Below, in pieces: positions 6,066-9,719 of a DNA stretch of 9,719 nt (positions are counted from its first letter, which is position 1; every line of letters begins with the position of its first letter). The notes beneath the pieces are model-generated. The model worked only from the letters and a program-made list of their open reading frames with translations. It was not told the DNA's origin and ran no database searches. The translations under genes and the position numbers were made by a program. The DNA is from an uncultured Ruminiclostridium sp. (GTDB taxonomy: Bacteria > Bacillota > Clostridia > Oscillospirales > Ruminococcaceae): NCBI GenBank assembly GCA_934462775.1, contig CAKSIR010000092.1, positions 1 through 9,719 on the forward strand, given 5' to 3'.

Positions 6066-7439
6066 ATGGTAAAGGAAATGACAAAGGGCAAGCCGATGTC
6101 CTTAATTATGGGCTTCTTTGTCCCCATGCTTTTCGGCAATATTTTTCAGCAGCTTTACAACATGGTCGATACTATAATAGTAGGTCAGTACTGCGGAGTT
6201 GACGCGTTGGCGGCAGTTGGCTCCACAGGCTCGCTCAACTTCCTTGTAATCGGCTTTGTTATGGGCGTTGCAAACGGATTTGCTATTCCTGTTGCTCAAA
6301 GCTTCGGCGCAAAGCATATAAAGGATATGCGCTCGTTCATCACTAACGGCGTTTATCTTGCGGCAATCGTTACCGTTGTGCTTACGGCGGTAACAATGCT
6401 GTTTACAAGACCTATCCTCGAAATCACGCAGACTCCCGCCGATATTATCGACATGGCTTACGACTACATAATTGTCATATTTGCAGGCATTGCGGTAATC
6501 ATGCTGTACAACTATCTGGCGTTTCTCATGCGCTCCCTCGGCGACAGCAAATCGCCGCTCATATTTCTTGCAATTGCATCCTTCGCAAACATCGGGCTTG
6601 ACCTGCTCTTTATCTGCGTGTTCAACTGGGGCGTTGCAGGCGCGGCATGGGCAACGGTTATCGCTCAGTTTATTTCCGGTCTGCTCTGCCTTGTTTATGT
6701 AAGAAAAAAATACGACATACTCCGCTTTGAAAAGGACGAATTCAAGGTTGACATTCACAGAATGGCAAAGCTCAGCAAAATCGGCTTTCCCATGGCGCTT
6801 CAGTTTTCAATTACCGCCATTGGCTCAATCATTCTGCAAAGCGCCGTAAACAGCCTTGGCACAAGCATCGTTGCCGCTGTTACAGCCGCAAACAAGATAC
6901 AGAACCTTGTCGCTCAGCCAATGGAAACACTGGGAATTACAATGGCTACCTACTGCGGTCAGAACCTTGGCGCAGGATTTATTCCGCGAATCCAGAAGGG
7001 TATCCGCCAAAGTCTTGTTTTCACGGTATGCTACGCGCTGATTGCAATGGGCGTTGTATGCCTGTTCGGCGAGGGGCTTGCAATGATGTTCATTGACGGA
7101 AGCGAAACCTTCGTTATAGAAAACACCGCCTACTTCCTCAAAATAAATTCTATTTTCTATATAGTGCTGGCGATTCTCTTCCTGCTCAGAAACTCGCTTC
7201 AGGGACTTGGCTACTCTTTCCTCCCGATGATGGCGGGCGTAAGCGAGCTTGCTGCAAGAGCGCTGGTTTCATTCGGATTTGTAGGTATGTTCGGATTTAA
7301 CGCAGTTTGCTTTGCAAGCCCTGTTGCGTGGATTTTTGCAACGGTGCTGCTGATAATAACATATTTAATCAAAATCAGAAAGCTTATGAAAAACTATAAG
7401 GAAACGCATACGGAGGAAAACAGCTCCGCTGCGGCTTAG
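6066..7439 (+). CDS. MATE family multidrug/organic cation exporter
   Basis: A 457-residue membrane protein with twelve predicted helices in two similar halves, divided by a charged loop (about 213-236). The N-half shows NIFQQLYNMVDTIIVGQYCG (25-44) and ALAAVGSTG, typical of the first MATE helices. The pair RSLGDSKSP (156-163) and RNSLQGLGYSF (375-384) is the duplicated motif of the two halves. MATE exporters use sodium or proton gradients to expel drugs, cations or metabolites; this one resembles the DinF/YoeA-like branch common in clostridia, and its substrate is unknown. The start at 6066 follows AAAGGTG by 7 bases; the upstream ATG at 6009 lies inside the promoter. The GH3 gene begins 30 bases later without a terminator between them. 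Confidence 0.88.
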   Translation: MVKEMTKGKPMSLIMGFFVPMLFGNIFQQLYNMVDTIIVGQYCGVDALAAVGSTGSLNFLVIGFVMGVANGFAIPVAQSFGAKHIKDMRSFITNGVYLAAIVTVVLTAVTMLFTRPILEITQTPADIIDMAYDYIIVIFAGIAVIMLYNYLAFLMRSLGDSKSPLIFLAIASFANIGLDLLFICVFNWGVAGAAWATVIAQFISGLLCLVYVRKKYDILRFEKDEFKVDIHRMAKLSKIGFPMALQFSITAIGSIILQSAVNSLGTSIVAAVTAANKIQNLVAQPMETLGITMATYCGQNLGAGFIPRIQKGIRQSLVFTVCYALIAMGVVCLFGEGLAMMFIDGSETFVIENTAYFLKINSIFYIVLAILFLLRNSLQGLGYSFLPMMAGVSELAARALVSFGFVGMFGFNAVCFASPVAWIFATVLLIITYLIKIRKLMKNYKETHTEENSSAAA

Positions 7440-7469
7440 CCTGTCGAAGTGTAACGAAAGGTGAAGATT

Positions 7470-9566
7470 ATGAGAAACAGAACTCTCTTTGAAGAACGCG
7501 CGAAAAAGCTTGTAGCTCAGATGACCGTTGAGGAAAAGGCGTCGCAGCTGAGATACGACGCTCCGCCTATAAACCGACTGGGTATCCCCGCGTACAACTG
7601 GTGGAACGAGGCGCTACACGGAGTTGCCCGCGCAGGCACGGCTACCAGCTTTCCCCAGGCAATCGGTCTTGCCGCCATGTTTGACGAGGAGCTTTTAGGC
7701 AGAATTGCCCACGCCGTTGCCGATGAGGGCAGGGCTAAATACAACGAAAACTCCAAGCACAGCGACAGAGATATTTACAAGGGGCTTACCTTCTGGTCGC
7801 CTAACGTGAACATTTTCCGCGACCCGAGATGGGGCAGAGGACACGAAACCTACGGCGAAGATCCGTACCTTTCCGCAGCACTGGGAAAAGCCTTTGTAAA
7901 GGGACTTCAGGGGGATAAGGAATACCTTAAGGCAGCCGCCTGTGCAAAGCACTTTGCCGTTCATTCGGGTCCCGAAAATCTGCGCCACGAATTTGACGCA
8001 GAGGTAAGCAAAAAGGATCTGTACGAAACCTATCTTCCTGCATTTGAAGCTCTTGTAAAGGAAGCCGAGGTAGAATCGGTAATGGGAGCGTACAACCGCA
8101 CCAACGGCGAGCCGTGCTGCGGCAGCTATACGCTGCTTCGCGATATTCTCCGCAAGGATTGGGGCTTTAAGGGACACGTTGTTTCCGACTGCTGGGCAAT
8201 CCGCGATTTCCACGAGCACCACCATGTTACCGCAACCGCTCCCGAATCGGCTGCCCTTGCTTTAAAGGCAGGCTGCGACCTTAACTGCGGCAACACCTAT
8301 CAGCAGATACTGGTTGCGCTTGAAAACGGGCTAATTACCGAGGACGACATTACTCTCGCCTGCGAACGCCTGTTTACAACCCGTTTCATGCTTGGCTTGT
8401 TTGACAAAACCGAGTTCGACAAGATTCCTTACGAGGTAGTTGACTGTAAGGAACACGCCATGCTTAACGAACAGGCTGCACGGGAAAGCGCCGTGCTGCT
8501 AAAGAACAACGGGGTTCTCCCTCTCGACAAAAACAAGCTGAAAACCGTTGCGGTAATCGGTCCAAACGCTGATTCACGCCTTGCCTTAATGGGCAACTAC
8601 TACGGAACTGCATCCCGCTATATAACCGTTTTAGAGGGCGTTGAGGATTACTGCGGCGATGATGTGCGCGTGCTTTATGCTAAAGGCTGCGAGCTGAAAA
8701 ACGACCGCACCGAGGGACTTGCGCAAAAGCGCGACCGCATAGCTGAAGCGATTTCCGCAGCCGAACACAGCGACGCTGTTATCCTGTGCCTTGGTCTGGA
8801 CGAAACTCTTGAGGGCGAGGAGGGCGATGATGGCAACGGCTACGCCTCAGGGGACAAAAACGACCTGCTCCTCCCTGCCGTTCAGCGAGAACTGCTTGAA
8901 ACAGTAACAAGCGTCGGCAAGCCTGTAATACTCTGCCTGACCGCCGGCAGCGCCATTGACCTTTCATTTGCGGAAGAGAACTGCGCCGCAATTCTCCAGC
9001 TGTGGTATCCCGGCGCAAGAGGCGGCAAAGCCGCAGCGGAACTGCTGTTCGGCGAATGCTCGCCAAGCGGAAAGCTGCCTGTCACGTTCTACAAGAACAC
9101 CGAAAGCCTGCCGCCTTTCACCGACTATTCCATGAAAGGGAGAACCTACCGCTACATTGAAACCGAACCACTGTATCCTTTCGGATACGGGCTGAGCTAC
9201 GGCGATGTAAGCTGCACAAGGGCAAGCGCGGAGTACAGGAACGGCGGGATTACAATAACAGCCGAATTTGTGAATAACGGCGCCGCCTGCACCGAAAAAG
9301 CCCAGGTCTACATCAAGGATTTGAAATCAAGGTATGCCGTCCCGAATTTCAGCCTTTGCGGTTTCAAAAAGATAGAGCTTGGAAGCGGCGAAAAATGTAC
9401 GGTTGAAATTACCGCCGACGAAAAAGCGCTCACCGTTGTTGACGACGAGGGCAACCGCTATATCGACAGCGACAGGTTTACGCTCTATGTTGGCACAAGC
9501 GCTCCTGACAGCAGAAGCGTTCAGCTTACAGGAAAAAAACCGATTGAAATTGAGCTGAGTATATAA
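7470..9566 (+). CDS. GH3 family beta-glycosidase (beta-glucosidase/beta-xylosidase type)
   Basis: A 698-residue enzyme with the complete three-part GH3 layout. The (beta/alpha)8 domain (about 5-310) has NWWNEALHGVA, RDPRWGRGHETYGEDP (117-132), the AKHF substrate site (Lys160, His161) and the nucleophile Asp240 in VVSDCW. The alpha/beta sandwich (about 340-550) carries LDETLEGEEGD (443-453), where the acid/base glutamate should be. The fibronectin-III-like domain (about 570-690) includes AQVYIKDLKSRYAVPNFSL. There is no signal peptide, so it acts in the cytoplasm on imported oligosaccharides or glycosides, cleaving the terminal non-reducing sugar. The SDCW and NWWNEALHG motifs lean to beta-xylosidase-like members, but sugar preference cannot be decided. 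The ATG at 7470 has AAAGGTG six bases upstream; an in-frame GTG at 7461 lies inside that site. It is probably cotranscribed with the MATE gene. Confidence 0.9.
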   Translation: MRNRTLFEERAKKLVAQMTVEEKASQLRYDAPPINRLGIPAYNWWNEALHGVARAGTATSFPQAIGLAAMFDEELLGRIAHAVADEGRAKYNENSKHSDRDIYKGLTFWSPNVNIFRDPRWGRGHETYGEDPYLSAALGKAFVKGLQGDKEYLKAAACAKHFAVHSGPENLRHEFDAEVSKKDLYETYLPAFEALVKEAEVESVMGAYNRTNGEPCCGSYTLLRDILRKDWGFKGHVVSDCWAIRDFHEHHHVTATAPESAALALKAGCDLNCGNTYQQILVALENGLITEDDITLACERLFTTRFMLGLFDKTEFDKIPYEVVDCKEHAMLNEQAARESAVLLKNNGVLPLDKNKLKTVAVIGPNADSRLALMGNYYGTASRYITVLEGVEDYCGDDVRVLYAKGCELKNDRTEGLAQKRDRIAEAISAAEHSDAVILCLGLDETLEGEEGDDGNGYASGDKNDLLLPAVQRELLETVTSVGKPVILCLTAGSAIDLSFAEENCAAILQLWYPGARGGKAAAELLFGECSPSGKLPVTFYKNTESLPPFTDYSMKGRTYRYIETEPLYPFGYGLSYGDVSCTRASAEYRNGGITITAEFVNNGAACTEKAQVYIKDLKSRYAVPNFSLCGFKKIELGSGEKCTVEITADEKALTVVDDEGNRYIDSDRFTLYVGTSAPDSRSVQLTGKKPIEIELSI

Positions 9567-9572
9567 AGAAAA

Positions 9573-9598
9573 GTCCGATATGTTGATTCATATCGGAC
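9573..9598. terminator. Hairpin after the GH3 gene next to the right repeat
   Basis: GTCCGATATG (9573-9582) pairs over 10 bp with CATATCGGAC (9589-9598) around TTGATT, 6 bases after the GH3 stop. Rightwards it lacks a T run (CTAGACTG). On the minus strand it is followed by TTTTCTTTATA, so it would terminate a leftward transcript better than the GH3 message; the GH3 transcript may instead end in the next hairpin, which is followed by TTTTT. Confidence 0.6.
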
Positions 9599-9604
9599 CT
9601 AGAC

Positions 9605-9660
9605 TGTCGAAAAACGTGCCACCGGCACCTTTTTCGAGGATTATGTTGCGAAAATTTTTC
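9605..9660. repeat. Palindromic dispersed repeat, right copy (inverted)
   Basis: Inverted copy of positions 1-56, matching at 54 of 56 bases. CGAAAAA (9608-9614) pairs with TTTTTCG (9630-9636), a C-C mismatch follows, then GTGCC (9616-9620) pairs with GGCAC (9624-9628) around ACC. The T run after GGCAC could serve as terminator for the GH3 transcript. The nearest hairpin (9573-9598) is 6 bases away on the same side of the element as the left copy's hairpin. Confidence 0.85.
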
Positions 9661-9663
9661 ACT

Positions 9664-9700
9664 TGTGGGGCGCTTTTTTTCTTGAAAAAAGCGCCCCACA
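9664..9700. terminator. Perfect 16-bp-stem hairpin, probable bidirectional terminator
   Basis: TGTGGGGCGCTTTTTT (9664-9679) is the exact reverse complement of 9685-9700, with a 5-base loop TCTTG. The A/T outer-loop half and GC-rich base give long T runs inside the stem on both strands. It begins 3 bases after the right repeat and is followed by a second GCAAAAAAGCGC-like block before the window ends. It may be part of a larger repeated element continuing outside the window. Confidence 0.65.
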
Positions 9701-9719
9701 CCCCTGCAAAAAAGCGCTT

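Noticed and set aside
6102..6758. 218-residue open frame on the minus strand inside the MATE gene
   Set aside because: It is antisense to a clear MATE protein, is rich in Cys, Asn, His and Lys in a way typical of shadow translation, and lacks a recognisable domain or ribosome binding site.
7695..8225. 176-residue open frame on the minus strand inside the GH3 gene
   Set aside because: It lies opposite the conserved catalytic region of GH3; openness is explained by codon bias of the real gene.
1..9660. Whole window as a composite transposon bounded by terminal inverted repeats
   Set aside because: No transposase, integrase or target-site duplication is visible, and the contents are ordinary chromosomal housekeeping-type units in alternating directions.

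Overview
The window reads as a chromosomal piece of a low-to-mid GC, spore-forming, plant-fibre-associated Firmicute. A Ruminococcus-like Oscillospiraceae or close clostridial relative is the best guess. The support is indirect: strong AAAGGAGG-type ribosome binding sites, TTGACA/TATAAT promoters, a cotJ spore-coat operon, a Thr/Ala/Glu-rich lipoprotein linker typical of gut clostridia, and a cytosolic GH3 glycosidase. No rRNA, tRNA, CRISPR array, transposase or phage gene is visible.

Layout from left to right. Positions 1-56 hold one copy of a palindromic repeat, followed by a hairpin (62-87). A promoter at 131-159 drives a DUF3737-type beta-solenoid protein (200-1060, +). That gene shares a bidirectional terminator (1064-1091) with a convergent chemotaxis protein (1097-1960, -), whose CheW fold is interrupted by a CZB zinc-binding domain. 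A 280-bp divergent region carries promoters for this gene and for a fucose/arabinose-isomerase-family sugar isomerase (2241-3728, +), plus a cre-like operator in the isomerase leader. A strong terminator (3743-3770) separates the isomerase from a convergent polysaccharide deacetylase lipoprotein (3787-4770, -).

Upstream of the deacetylase lies the cotJ operon on the minus strand: cotJA (5618-5794), cotJB (5371-5628) and a 3'-truncated cotJC (4935-5366). A sigma-E-like promoter precedes it. The cotJC reading frame loses its family's C-terminal quarter and runs directly into what looks like the last 20 codons of a HAD-family phosphatase gene (4871-4933). This points to a deletion fusion or an assembly join. 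Divergent from cotJ, a TTGACA-17-TAAAAT promoter drives a MATE-family exporter (6066-7439) and, 30 bp later, a cytosolic GH3 beta-glycosidase (7470-9566). The two are probably one transcript.

The right end holds a hairpin (9573-9598), an inverted copy of the left-end repeat (9605-9660, 54 of 56 bases matching) and a perfect 16-bp-stem hairpin (9664-9700). Both window ends lie in repeated or palindromic sequence, so this may be a whole contig broken at repeats. Functionally the window is a set of small independent units: chemotaxis coupling, sugar isomerisation, cell-wall or exopolysaccharide deacetylation, spore coat, and glycoside cleavage plus export. I see no single large novel system. The most unusual points are the cotJC/HAD junction, the hairpin-plus-tail repeat family, the CZB insertion in CheW and the MATE-GH3 pairing.
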